This document shows, piece after piece, positions 8,252 to 16,905 of a stretch of DNA of 64,000 nucleotides. The translations under genes were made by a program, and so were the position numbers. This DNA comes from CBDAQR01 sp965199055. GTDB taxonomy: Bacteria > Pseudomonadota > Gammaproteobacteria > Pseudomonadales > Halieaceae. The DNA lies in NCBI GenBank assembly GCA_965199055.1, contig CBDAQR010000003.1, positions 992,001 through 1,056,000 of the forward strand, in the 5' to 3' direction. The notes below the pieces were generated by a model, which worked only from the letters and a program-made list of their open reading frames with translations, was not told the DNA's origin and made no database searches. The stretch's first letter is position 1. Each line of letters begins with the position of its first letter.

Positions 8252-8691
8252 CCGACACCCGCGTGGTCGACACGCACGCCGGGCAATCCCGCCAATAGCT
8301 TCGCCCGCGCAGCGTCGTCGATCGGGGCCGGGCGATAGTCCGGCGTGCTCACCATGACATAGGTGATATCGGCACCGGACAAATGTTCATCATCCTCCAA
8401 CCGGTAGAAGTCCACTCGCAACACAAATGAGCTGTTGCCGACTCTTGAGGTCTTCACGACCACACGCAATACGTCGTCGAAGCGGGCTGGTACTTTCCAA
8501 TCGATGTTCATGTTCACCAGCTGATTGTCGAGCCCGGAATTCAGCAATTCCTGATAGCTGCCCCACATATGGCGCTGAAACTCTGTGACCGCCACGTCGA
8601 TGTACTCGACATAGCGGGCATTAAACACCACCAACTGGGCGTCACACTCCGAATAGCGCACCCGCAACAGGTACTCGAAAGCATCATCCAT
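8248..8691 (-). CDS. YbgC/FadM-type acyl-CoA thioesterase
   Basis: This 147-residue hotdog-fold protein has the 4-hydroxybenzoyl-CoA thioesterase pattern near its N-terminus: YSECDAQLVVFNARYVEY. It retains the Asp that is catalytic in this family, although the usual TD-G-V spacing is modified. The VNMNIDWKVPARFDD segment matches the family's central strand. The product would be a free acid released from acyl- or aryl-CoA. Its 3' end overlaps the end of the Rieske gene by four bases on the opposite strand. It is divergent from the DUF1993 gene at 8764. Confidence 0.82.
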   Translation of the reverse strand: MDDAFEYLLRVRYSECDAQLVVFNARYVEYIDVAVTEFQRHMWGSYQELLNSGLDNQLVNMNIDWKVPARFDDVLRVVVKTSRVGNSSFVLRVDFYRLEDDEHLSGADITYVMVSTPDYRPAPIDDAARAKLLAGLPGVRVDHAGVG

Positions 8692-8763
8692 AATGGGTTA
8701 CCCTCACGCATTAATTTCCGTTATTCAATTTGCAGAAGCACAAGCTACTGAGGATCACCAGCC

Positions 8764-9285
8764 ATGGCAAATTCGCTCTATGACATCGCCGTTCCAACTT
8801 ACCTGCAGACTCTGGGTGGCGTTGCCAGTGTTCTCGAGAAAGGCAAGGCACATGCCGCTGAGCACGATATCGACCTGGAAGCCTTCATCGATTCGCGCAT
8901 GCGCGAAGACATGCTGCCGTTCAGCTTCCAGATCATCTCGTGCTGGCACCATTCCCTCGGCGCCCTGAGAGGATTGGAGGCCGGCGAGTTTCGCCCGCCG
9001 CCCAGTCTGGAAGATCTGAGCTACGCCAAACTGCAAGAGCTGGTTCAAGAGGCCATCGACGGTGTCGGCGCCTATTCCGCGGACGATGTAAATGCACTCG
9101 CGGGCAAGGACCTGACCTTCAAGATGAGCAGTATGGAACTGCCCTTCAAGGCAGACGATTTCATCCTGTCATTCTCCCTGCCCAACTTTTACTTTCACTC
9201 CACCACAACCTACGCGATGTTGCGCATGATCGGCACGCCTCTGGGCAAGATGGACTTTCTCGGCGCGGTGCGCTTCAAGCAGTAA
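8764..9285 (+). CDS. DUF1993 family protein
   Basis: This 173-residue cytoplasmic protein resembles the DUF1993 family, with the typical start SLYDIAVPTYLQTLGGV, a central DMLPFSFQI segment and FYFHSTTTYAMLR near the C-terminus. Conserved histidines in that last segment and at CWHHSLGAL are reminiscent of the DinB-like four-helix metal-binding fold, but catalytic function is not established for the family. It sits alone between a divergent thioesterase and a convergent TetR gene, with 1 base between the stops. Nothing in the context fixes its role. Confidence 0.78.
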   Translation: MANSLYDIAVPTYLQTLGGVASVLEKGKAHAAEHDIDLEAFIDSRMREDMLPFSFQIISCWHHSLGALRGLEAGEFRPPPSLEDLSYAKLQELVQEAIDGVGAYSADDVNALAGKDLTFKMSSMELPFKADDFILSFSLPNFYFHSTTTYAMLRMIGTPLGKMDFLGAVRFKQ

Positions 9286-9286
9286 A

Positions 9287-9943
9287 TCAGGCGTATTCTA
9301 TGCGAATGCCCGCCAGGATGCGGCGGGCATTGGTAAGGAAGCCCTCGTGCTCGCGAAACTGTGTCAGCAGAGCGCACACATCCTCCGGGAGCGACTCCAG
9401 GTCAGGCGATGGACCGGACTTGGTCAGGGTAACCCCTAGCAGCAAAAGATTCAGAGACACCAAAAGGTCGAAGCTGGCCTCCGGCGTCAAGCCCAACACA
9501 TCGCCGATATCGGCTGCGATCGCGTCTATCTCGACGCGCATGCTGCGCTTGGTATCTACCAGCGCGTTAATCGAAATATTATGTTCGATGACTGTTTGTA
9601 GCCTCAGACCGAGCGCTACGAAGGTGGCATCCTCTGAAACGGTATCGAGAAACGCCTGGATAAATTGTTCATCGCTAATGTCGTCATGCAACGCGGCGCG
9701 CATGCGATTCATACTGGCGCGCATGCCATCCATATAAAGGTCCAGCAAAACCTCTTCGCGAGTAGAGAAATACAGGTAGAGAGTGCCTTTAGCGACACCG
9801 GCCAGGCGGGCCAGAGTGGCCATGGAGAAGTTCTCGAAGCCCACCTCACAGAAGTGCTCACCCGCTGCCTTAAGAATGGCCTGGCGCCGATTTTCCTTTT
9901 GGGAATCCGTGCGGGCGCGCTTTAACGTATGAACCTGTGACAT
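9287..9943 (-). CDS. TetR/AcrR-family regulator of the molybdenum hydroxylase operon (predicted)
   Basis: This 218-residue protein has the TetR N-terminal DNA-binding domain. ILKAAGEHFCEVGFENFSM leads into helix-turn-helix LARLAGVAKGTLYLYFSTRE. The C-terminal ligand domain is not classifiable. ATG 9943 is chosen over the in-frame ATG at 9979 because an AGGA lies about 8 bases upstream of it, while 9979 has no ribosome binding site. It is divergent from the IorA-like gene at 10090. The intergenic gap holds a TTGACA/TATAAA promoter with two 13-bp palindromes, the likely binding site of this regulator. Confidence 0.88.
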   Translation of the reverse strand: MSQVHTLKRARTDSQKENRRQAILKAAGEHFCEVGFENFSMATLARLAGVAKGTLYLYFSTREEVLLDLYMDGMRASMNRMRAALHDDISDEQFIQAFLDTVSEDATFVALGLRLQTVIEHNISINALVDTKRSMRVEIDAIAADIGDVLGLTPEASFDLLVSLNLLLLGVTLTKSGPSPDLESLPEDVCALLTQFREHEGFLTNARRILAGIRIEYA

Positions 9944-9986
9944 GTCGATCCTGATTAAGAAACCTAACTCGCGCCGCATCGGACGC

Positions 9987-10016
9987 TTGACAACTGACCG
10001 GCGGTCATTTTATAAA
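9987..10016 (+). promoter_or_regulatory. Strong sigma70-type promoter for the molybdenum hydroxylase operon
   Basis: A perfect TTGACA (9987-9992) lies 18 bp from TATAAA (10011-10016). The predicted start near 10023 leaves a leader of about 65 bases before GTG 10090. Both palindromic operators below overlap or abut these boxes. Confidence 0.6.
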
Positions 10017-10029
10017 TGACCACCAGTCA
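9995..10029. promoter_or_regulatory. Tandem palindromic operators, likely TetR sites
   Basis: TGACC-GGC-GGTCA (9995-10007) is a perfect 13-bp inverted repeat. TGACC-ACC-AGTCA (10017-10029) is a near-copy starting exactly 22 bp later. The inner arms also form GGTCATTT...AAATGACC (10003-10021) around the -10 box. Two sites two helical turns apart, one inside the spacer and one just after -10, suit cooperative TetR-family repression. Confidence 0.55.
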
Positions 10030-10089
10030 GGTAACCATAACCACAGTGGGCCGGTATTTCAACCGAACGCCCACACGGAGGACTCCACC

Positions 10090-10593
10090 GTGATCAGTTT
10101 TACCCTCAATGGCCAGGTCGTAGAAACCGACCTTGAGCCAGACACACCGCTGCTCTGGGCCGTTCGCGACGGCTTCAAGCTAAAGGGTTCAAAATACGGC
10201 TGTGGCGCGGGCCTCTGCGGCGCCTGCACCATGCATGTTGATGGTCAGGCCGTGCGCACCTGTATTCTGCCGCTGTCGGATATCGATGGAAAAGCCGTCA
10301 CCACTATTGAGGGCATCGGCACGCCAGACGACTTACACCCCTTGCAGGCGGCGTGGATTGAAAAGAGCGTACCCCAGTGCGGCTACTGCCAGTCTGGCCA
10401 GATCATGTCAGCGGCGGCACTGCTCGATGCCAATCCCTCCCCGTCCGAATCAGACGTGGAGAGCGCGATGGCAGGCAACATCTGTCGCTGCGGCTGCTAC
10501 CCGCGCATCAAGGACGCCATTCTCTCCGTCGCCAACGACGAAGAGCGCTATGCAAAGCTCGCCAAAGAACTGGCGGTGGAGGTCACGGTATGA
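10090..10593 (+). CDS. (2Fe-2S) small subunit of a molybdenum hydroxylase (IorA-like)
   Basis: This 167-residue protein has two [2Fe-2S] domains. The plant-type cluster uses Cys38, Cys43, Cys46 and Cys58; the all-helical domain cluster uses Cys97, Cys100, Cys132 and Cys134. This is the electron-transfer subunit of the xanthine dehydrogenase family, closest in layout to isoquinoline 1-oxidoreductase alpha and to aldehyde dehydrogenase-type two-subunit enzymes. The start is GTG 10090 with GGAGG 8 bases upstream. Its stop overlaps the large-subunit start (ATGA at 10590-10593). There is no FAD subunit gene, as expected for the IorAB type, so electrons probably leave to a cytochrome or quinone. 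Confidence 0.92.
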   Translation: MISFTLNGQVVETDLEPDTPLLWAVRDGFKLKGSKYGCGAGLCGACTMHVDGQAVRTCILPLSDIDGKAVTTIEGIGTPDDLHPLQAAWIEKSVPQCGYCQSGQIMSAAALLDANPSPSESDVESAMAGNICRCGCYPRIKDAILSVANDEERYAKLAKELAVEVTV

Positions 10594-12776
10594 CCTCCTT
10601 CAACCCTTCGCGTCGCAATTTTCTGAAAACCAGCGCCATCGGCACCGGCGGCCTGGTGGTCGGCTTTACGCTTTCCCCACTCAGCATGGCCATCGCCGGA
10701 GAGTCAGGAGAAGGCTTCAAGCCAAATGCGATTATCGAGATCAGCGCAGACAACCGCATCATCTTCACCTCCCCTCGCGATGAAATGGGCCAAGGTGCCA
10801 CCACGGGCCTGGGCACTATTTTTGCCGAAGAGTTGGACGTCGACCCTCAGCGCCTGGAGATCAGACTGCCCGGCGTCGATCGCGAATACGACAACCCGGA
10901 CTTCAACATGCAGGTAACCGGCGGCAGCACTGCCGTAAAAGCCCACTACCTGCCATTGCGCCAGGCGGGTGCAAATATTCGCCAGGTCATACTCGAGGCA
11001 GCATCCAGAGAATTGAACGTGCCCGTCGATCAACTGACAACCGAAGACGCCCACGTTATCGCTAATGGCGAACGCTATCCCTATGGTCGTTTCGCGGGTG
11101 CCGCCGGAAAGCTGAAAATGCCGAAGAAGGCACCCATGAAATCGCGCAGCGAGTTTCGCTACATCGGCAAGGAGTTTCCGCGACTGGACGGCATGGGCAA
11201 GTCCACAGGCACCGCCGAGTTCGGGCTGGATGTTGATCTGCCCGGCATGCATCGCGCTGTCGTTATTCGCGCGCCGGTTGCCGGCAGTTCATTAAAGTCC
11301 TTTAATGCCGACACCGCGCGCGCCATGCCCGGGGTCACCGAGGTGCTGGAAATTTCCAATGGTGTTGCCGTCGTCGCCGAACAGTACTGGCAGGCAAAGA
11401 AGGCTGCCAGCACCGTGGAAACCGAGTGGGAATCGACAGAGCTCACCGGTGTTAACACACAGCAGATTCGCGAAGATTTCGCCAACGACATGATCGAGGG
11501 CGATAGCGTATCAACGGGTAAACGCGGCAGCCTGCGCAAAGGCTTTGCCAGCGCCACGAATACTGTCGACAACGAGTACTGGACACCCTACCTGTCTCAC
11601 TCCCCGATGGAGCCGATGAACGCTGTGGTGCGCACCGATGGTAAAAGCGCCGAAGTGTGGACGGGCAGCCAGGCACCTGCCGTGGCTCGTGGTATGGCCG
11701 CGCGCGCATTGGATATCGACGAAGACGCGATTACCGTTCACTCGACTTATATGGGCGGCGGATTCGGACGCCGTGCAACCCTGGGGCACGTCAGAGAAGC
11801 GGCCGAAATTGCAGGCGCCACTAACAAACCGATTCAGGTGATCTGGTCGCGTGAAGACGACATCCGTCACGGGGTATTTCGCCCTGCGTCGCTGATGCGT
11901 ATTGAGGCGGGCATCGATGACGAAGGCCTGATCACGGCCTGGCATGGAACTCGTGTGGGCGGCAATAACATGACGACCACCATCGAGATGCAGATGCCGG
12001 CTCTATTCCCGAATATGCCGCAAGGTCTGATCAACTTTGCCGTCGGCGCTACCGACAAGGTGATGTCAGACTGGACCGTGGATTCTGGCAGCATTGAAGG
12101 CCTGTATGAGGATTACGACTTCCCCAATCGCAAGGCAACTCACATCACCCGGGAACATGGCGTACCCCTGACCTTCTGGCGCGCTGTGGGTCATTCCTTT
12201 ACCTCTTTTGCAAAGGAAACCACTATTGACGAGTTAGCGGAGAAGTCGAAACTGGATCCAGTCGAGTTCCGACTGCGCAACCTGAAAGAGAATCCTCGCT
12301 TGGCGGGCACCCTGCTGGCCGTCGCCGACGCTGTGAATTCCAGCAATACGGAACGCGCGGTCGGCTACGCCTCGCATGCCTCCTTCGCATCCTACGTCTC
12401 CCAGGCCGCCGAAGTATCGGTAGAGAACGGGCGTATTCGTGTTCACAAGGTTATCTGTGCCATCGACTGCGGTCAGGTAGTAAATCCCGACGTGGTACGC
12501 GCCCAAGTAGAGGGCGCCGTAATGTTCGGCCTCACCGCAGCCCTGCACGGCAAGCATGAACTCGTGGATGGCGCTATCGCGGAGAGCAACTTCCACGACT
12601 ACCCCATCCTGCGCATGAACGAGGCGCCGGAGGTCGAGGTGATCATCCTCGACAGCGATGAACCGCCGACAGGCGTCGGTGAACCCGGCTTACCGCCGAT
12701 CGCCCCCGCTGTCGCCAATGCGGTCTACACAGCTACGGGACAAAGACTGCGAGAGTTGCCACTCAAACCAGCATAA
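10590..12776 (+). CDS. Molybdopterin-binding large subunit (IorB-like), Tat-exported
   Basis: This 728-residue catalytic subunit of the xanthine dehydrogenase family has a twin-arginine signal near the start (SRRNFLKTSA, residues 7-16), then the two halves of the molybdopterin-cytosine-dinucleotide domain. MGGGFGRRA is a cofactor-binding loop, and GVGEPGLPP near the end supplies the probable catalytic base Glu698. Such enzymes hydroxylate N-heteroaromatics or oxidise aldehydes with water as oxygen donor. The Tat signal places the heterodimer in the periplasm; the small subunit lacks a signal and would be co-exported. The start overlaps the small-subunit stop. The substrate is unknown. Confidence 0.92.
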   Translation: MTSFNPSRRNFLKTSAIGTGGLVVGFTLSPLSMAIAGESGEGFKPNAIIEISADNRIIFTSPRDEMGQGATTGLGTIFAEELDVDPQRLEIRLPGVDREYDNPDFNMQVTGGSTAVKAHYLPLRQAGANIRQVILEAASRELNVPVDQLTTEDAHVIANGERYPYGRFAGAAGKLKMPKKAPMKSRSEFRYIGKEFPRLDGMGKSTGTAEFGLDVDLPGMHRAVVIRAPVAGSSLKSFNADTARAMPGVTEVLEISNGVAVVAEQYWQAKKAASTVETEWESTELTGVNTQQIREDFANDMIEGDSVSTGKRGSLRKGFASATNTVDNEYWTPYLSHSPMEPMNAVVRTDGKSAEVWTGSQAPAVARGMAARALDIDEDAITVHSTYMGGGFGRRATLGHVREAAEIAGATNKPIQVIWSREDDIRHGVFRPASLMRIEAGIDDEGLITAWHGTRVGGNNMTTTIEMQMPALFPNMPQGLINFAVGATDKVMSDWTVDSGSIEGLYEDYDFPNRKATHITREHGVPLTFWRAVGHSFTSFAKETTIDELAEKSKLDPVEFRLRNLKENPRLAGTLLAVADAVNSSNTERAVGYASHASFASYVSQAAEVSVENGRIRVHKVICAIDCGQVVNPDVVRAQVEGAVMFGLTAALHGKHELVDGAIAESNFHDYPILRMNEAPEVEVIILDSDEPPTGVGEPGLPPIAPAVANAVYTATGQRLRELPLKPA

Positions 12777-12785
12777 GGAACAAGC

Positions 12786-13763
12786 ATGGATTACGTCAAT
12801 CTCGGCGCGAGTGGACTCAAGGTCTCTCGCCTGTGCCTGGGCTGTATGAGTTTTGGCGAGGCAGACCGAGGCGCCCACGCCTGGACGCTGCCCGAAGCAG
12901 ACAGCACACCACTACTGAAGTCGGCATTAGATGCGGGCATCAATTTTTACGATACCGCCAACATGTATTCCGGCGGGTCATCGGAAGAGATCATTGGTCG
13001 CTTCTTCAAAGACAATGGCCATCGAGACGAGTTGGTGATCGCCACCAAGTGTTTCATGCCCTGGAAGATGGCGCCCAATACCATTGGGCTGTCTAGAAAA
13101 GCCATATTCCAGGCCATCGATGATAGTCTGCAGCGGCTGCAGATGGACTATGTCGATCTGTACCAGATTCACCGCTGGGACGGCGGCACCCCGATCGAGG
13201 AAACCATGGAAGCACTGCACGATCTGGTGAAAGTGGGCAAAGTGCGATACATCGGTGCCTCTTCCATGTATGCCTGGCAGTTTTCCAAGGCTCAGTACAT
13301 CGCGGAAAAGAACGGCTGGACCAAATTCATTTCTATGCAAAACCATCTCAACCTGATCAATCGAGAAGAAGAACGCGAGATGCTGCCACTCTGTGCAGAT
13401 CAGGGCGTTGGCGTTATCCCGTGGAGCCCGCTAGCGCGGGGCAAACTCACTCGCGACTGGGACGAAACGACAAAGCGCTCGGAGAACGATGAATTTGGCA
13501 ACTTCCTGTATGACGCGACCGCCGATGCTGACCGCAAAGTCGTCGAAGCAGTCGCCAAGCTTGCTAAAGAAAAAGGCGTGCCGCGGGCCCAGGTGGCCTT
13601 AGCGTGGCTACTGCACAAGCCCGGCGTCACGGCACCGATCATTGGCGTCACCAAAGCCCACCACCTCGACGATGCGATCGCAGCCCTCGAAGTCGCACTC
13701 AGCGACGAGGACATCGCGGCTCTTGAGGCACCCTATATTCCGCACGCGGTGGCGGGACACTAA
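12786..13763 (+). CDS. Aldo/keto reductase
   Basis: This 325-residue TIM-barrel NADPH oxidoreductase retains the tetrad: Asp and Tyr in YDTANMYSGG, Lys in IATKCF, His in DLYQIHRWD. IPWSPLARGKLTRDW is the usual cofactor loop. It begins 9 bp after the molybdenum hydroxylase large subunit, and its stop overlaps the next SDR start (TAATG at 13761-13765), so it is part of the same operon. It probably reduces or oxidises a carbonyl made by the hydroxylase pathway. It resembles YghZ-type stress AKRs but assigning that role would be overreach. Confidence 0.92.
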   Translation: MDYVNLGASGLKVSRLCLGCMSFGEADRGAHAWTLPEADSTPLLKSALDAGINFYDTANMYSGGSSEEIIGRFFKDNGHRDELVIATKCFMPWKMAPNTIGLSRKAIFQAIDDSLQRLQMDYVDLYQIHRWDGGTPIEETMEALHDLVKVGKVRYIGASSMYAWQFSKAQYIAEKNGWTKFISMQNHLNLINREEEREMLPLCADQGVGVIPWSPLARGKLTRDWDETTKRSENDEFGNFLYDATADADRKVVEAVAKLAKEKGVPRAQVALAWLLHKPGVTAPIIGVTKAHHLDDAIAALEVALSDEDIAALEAPYIPHAVAGH

Positions 13764-14626
13764 TGGATATTCAGGGCAAAGCCGCTGTTGTCACCGGCGG
13801 CGGCAATGGCATCGGCCAGGCCATCTGCCTGGAACTGGCGAAAGCCGGCTGCAAGCTTATCGCTGCGGATATTGAACTCGAAGCGGCCGAGGCGACTGCC
13901 AGTAAATGTCGTGCACTTGGCGCAGAGGCGGCAGCGGTCCGGGTCGACGTCACCAGCGAGGCATCCCTGCGCGAATGTGCCGATCAAGCCTGGGAGCGGT
14001 TTGGCTCGGTGGAGATTCTCGTCAATAACGCGGGAGTTCTGCACGACACCAAACCGCTGGTTGATACCAGCGCGGAGGAATTCGCCTGGTTATTTGGCGT
14101 CAATGTGGGAGGCGTCCTGAATGGCATTCGTGTATTTGGCCCGCGCTTTATCGAGAGCGACGCACCCGCATGGATCGTAAATACCGGTTCCGAACATAGC
14201 CTGGGAATTCCGCACCTGTACGGTGGAATCTACACCGCGACCAAGCACGCAGTTCTGGGCCTGTCAGATGTTTTGTCCAGGGAGCTACCCGAACACGTTG
14301 GCGTGAGTGTGTTATGCCCGGGCCTGGTGCAATCGACGCTGTGGAAGTCGGTCGAGCGTCGCAGCAACGACTTCGGCGGCGCCGCAGAAGCCAATGCCGG
14401 TGGCGCAGCGTTTATGGCGGAAGGCCTGGCCGCAGAAACGGTGGCCGAGAAGGTCGTTGAAGGTATTCGCGAAGAACAGTTCTATATCCTTACTCACCCT
14501 CACGTTGTCGAGTACGCGCGCGAGCGCTGGGAGTCGATCTCGCAGGCATTCAGTACTCAGGCACCGCGCTTTGATGGGGACGAGGCCTACTCGGTAGCGG
14601 CGGTGACGAAAAAGCTGTTTCCCTGA
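13763..14626 (+). CDS. SDR family oxidoreductase
   Basis: This 287-residue classical SDR has cofactor motif TGGGNGIG at residues 11-18, LVNNAGV near 90, a probable catalytic Ser in NTGSEHS and YTATK (Tyr/Lys). It is translationally coupled to the aldo/keto reductase through a one-base overlap, the last gene of the operon that starts at 10090. The C-terminal third is longer than the 250-residue norm and could shape a larger substrate pocket. It converges on the ALDH gene, 6 bp away. It probably oxidises an alcohol intermediate in the same pathway. Confidence 0.9.
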   Translation: MDIQGKAAVVTGGGNGIGQAICLELAKAGCKLIAADIELEAAEATASKCRALGAEAAAVRVDVTSEASLRECADQAWERFGSVEILVNNAGVLHDTKPLVDTSAEEFAWLFGVNVGGVLNGIRVFGPRFIESDAPAWIVNTGSEHSLGIPHLYGGIYTATKHAVLGLSDVLSRELPEHVGVSVLCPGLVQSTLWKSVERRSNDFGGAAEANAGGAAFMAEGLAAETVAEKVVEGIREEQFYILTHPHVVEYARERWESISQAFSTQAPRFDGDEAYSVAAVTKKLFP

Positions 14627-14632
14627 AATGCG

Positions 14633-16012
14633 CTAATGCTTCAAGTGGAAAGACTTGGGCCGCGTTAACGTCTCGTAACCCAACTTCGATAGCGTGGCAC
14701 CCCTGCCCGTGTCCTTGACGCCGGTCCAGGCCAAGGCGGGGTCGAGATAATCACAGCGATTCATAAACACCGTACCGGTCTCTATCTGCCTTCCTACCTG
14801 CAAAGCCCGCTCTTCGTCGCGAGTCCACAACGACGCCGTGAGCCCATAGGGGCTGTCATTCATCAATGCCAACGCCTCCGCGTCGTCTTTTACGGGCATG
14901 ATGCCGACCACCGGGCCGAAGGTTTCGTCACGCATGATCGACATCTCGTGGTTCACATCCACTAGAACCTGTGGAGCCAGGTAGGCGGTACCTTTCTCAT
15001 CGGCATCAAAGCGACTAATGTCGATCAGCGGTGTTGCACCCGCCGCCAGCGCCTTATCGATCTCTGCGCGCACGAAATCCGCATCCCGCGCACGCGCCAT
15101 TGGCCCCAGTGTGGTTTCCGGATCCAGCGGATTGCCCAGCACATAGGCACTCGTTAGCGACGCTGCACCGTCGACAAAGTCCTGGTACACCTCCTGGTGC
15201 ACATAAATGCGCTCTATGGCACAACAGCACTGCCCGGAGTTAAAGAAAGCGCCATCAACCAGCGTCTCAACCGCGGCGGCAATGTCCGCATCCGGAATTA
15301 CGTAGGCGGGATCCTTGCCCCCGAGTTCCAGTCCCACCCCCATAAAGGTACCGGCAGCCGAACGTTCGATATCACGACCGGCCGCAACCGAACCGGTGAA
15401 ATTCACCATGTCGGCGACACCGCTGGAAAGAATCTGTGAAGTCTGATCATGAGAAAGATACAAATGCTGGAAAAGCCCAGACGGAAGGCCCGCGTCATCA
15501 AACGCCTTCTGAAAGCGCTCCGCTACCAACAGGGTTTGCGCAGCATGCTTTAGCACCACCGCATTTCCCGCCATCAAGGCAGGTACGATGCTGTTTACCG
15601 CGGTCAGGTAGGGATAATTCCAGGGCGCAACCACAAACACCGTACCCAGAGGTTCGCGCGAGACGAAGCGAGTAAAGCCCTCCTTGGGATCAGGCGTCAC
15701 CGGCGCCAACGCAGTGTCGGCGAGATCGATCATGAATCGAGCGCGCTCCTCATAGCCGCCCAACTCACCAGCGCCAAATCTCACCGGTCTACCCATCAGC
15801 CAGGCTAACTCTTCGGTAATCGCCTCGCGCATGGCCAGCATCGTGTCGACCACCTTCAACACCTGGGCGGCGCGCGCAGCTATCGATACCTGCGCCCAGG
15901 CGCGCTGCGCTTGTTTAGCCCTGCTAAACGTGGCGTCGATTTCTGATTCACTGGCATAGGGCCGCTCGGCATATAACTCGTTATTAACCGGCGAGATGCA
16001 ACGTACACTCAT
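14633..16012 (-). CDS. NAD(P)-dependent aldehyde dehydrogenase family protein
   Basis: This 459-residue ALDH has FTGSVAAG for cofactor binding, general base Glu229 in LELGGKDPA, and catalytic Cys263 in FFNSGQCCCA, which here sits in an unusual run of three cysteines. The length is slightly short of the usual 480-500, with a brief N-terminus. It would convert an aldehyde to its acid or CoA-free product in the cytoplasm. It is transcribed toward the SDR gene (convergent) and divergently from the SDR at 16092, so it is a single-gene unit. ALDHs of this shape act on succinic semialdehyde or hydrophobic aldehydes; neither can be chosen here. Confidence 0.92.
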   Translation of the reverse strand: MSVRCISPVNNELYAERPYASESEIDATFSRAKQAQRAWAQVSIAARAAQVLKVVDTMLAMREAITEELAWLMGRPVRFGAGELGGYEERARFMIDLADTALAPVTPDPKEGFTRFVSREPLGTVFVVAPWNYPYLTAVNSIVPALMAGNAVVLKHAAQTLLVAERFQKAFDDAGLPSGLFQHLYLSHDQTSQILSSGVADMVNFTGSVAAGRDIERSAAGTFMGVGLELGGKDPAYVIPDADIAAAVETLVDGAFFNSGQCCCAIERIYVHQEVYQDFVDGAASLTSAYVLGNPLDPETTLGPMARARDADFVRAEIDKALAAGATPLIDISRFDADEKGTAYLAPQVLVDVNHEMSIMRDETFGPVVGIMPVKDDAEALALMNDSPYGLTASLWTRDEERALQVGRQIETGTVFMNRCDYLDPALAWTGVKDTGRGATLSKLGYETLTRPKSFHLKH

Positions 16013-16091
16013 AGTCCTGACCTGTTTGCTGGTTTGCGCTATAGCTTAGCCGAACTATCATGGGCGGAAACCCCGAATAAGTGAAACTCCC

Positions 16092-16859
16092 ATGGGCAGA
16101 CTGGAAGACAAGGTAGTGATCATCACGGGCGGAGCGTCTGGAATGGGCGCGGCGATGGTCAAGCGCTTCGCCGAGGAAAGCGCGATAGTGCTTTGCACCG
16201 ATATCAACGTCGACGGAGGCGAGGCTATTGCGAGAGAAGCCGGCGCTACATTCATGCGACAGGACACCGCGGATGCCGAGCGCTGGCAGCAACTGGTGCA
16301 GTACGTCCGAGAGAAGTACGGACGGCTCGACGTATTGGTCAATAATGCCGGCATAGTAACGGGCAAATCGATTGAAGACGTTGATCTGGATACTTGGGGA
16401 CAGGTACTGGGCATCAACCTGACCGGTGTGATGCTGGGCTGCCAGGCGGCAATCGGGCTGATGAAAGACAACCCGGAGGGCAGCTCCGGCTCGCTGATCA
16501 ACATCTGCTCAACGTCCGCCTTTACTGCGCTGCCTGGTGACGTCGGCTACACCTCGGCAAAGAGCGCACTACGCGGCATGACGCGATCCATTGCGGTGCA
16601 CTGCGCGCAACAGGGCTACAACATTCGTTGCAACAACATCATCCCCGGCGCGATTCACACCGGGATTATCGACGCCGCGAGCAAAGACATGCCCGACATC
16701 GTCGATTACTTAGCGGGAATCTCCCCAATGAACCGCATCGGACAGGGGGCTGACATTGCGGGTGCAGCCGTATACCTGGCGTCCGATGATGCCAGCTTCG
16801 TCACAGGCTCAGATATGCTGGTCGACGGCGGTTGCCTGGCCGTTCACCCCGGCTATTGA
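16092..16859 (+). CDS. SDR family oxidoreductase (hydroxysteroid-dehydrogenase-like)
   Basis: This 255-residue classical SDR has TGGASGMG at residues 12-19, LVNNAGIV near 85, Ser in ICSTSA, YTSAK near 150, and the C-terminal FVTGSDMLVDGG that forms the family's dimer strand. The overall pattern is that of 3-alpha(20-beta)-hydroxysteroid or cyclohexanol dehydrogenases, which fits the surrounding catabolic genes, but these are indistinguishable without alignment. It is followed 46 bp later by an enoyl-CoA hydratase gene on the same strand. The start is the ATG immediately before the Rossmann strand. Confidence 0.9.
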   Translation: MGRLEDKVVIITGGASGMGAAMVKRFAEESAIVLCTDINVDGGEAIAREAGATFMRQDTADAERWQQLVQYVREKYGRLDVLVNNAGIVTGKSIEDVDLDTWGQVLGINLTGVMLGCQAAIGLMKDNPEGSSGSLINICSTSAFTALPGDVGYTSAKSALRGMTRSIAVHCAQQGYNIRCNNIIPGAIHTGIIDAASKDMPDIVDYLAGISPMNRIGQGADIAGAAVYLASDDASFVTGSDMLVDGGCLAVHPGY

Positions 16860-16905
16860 TTCAGCGTCTCCACCACAAGCAATTCCAACCATAAGCGAGC
16901 GAGTT

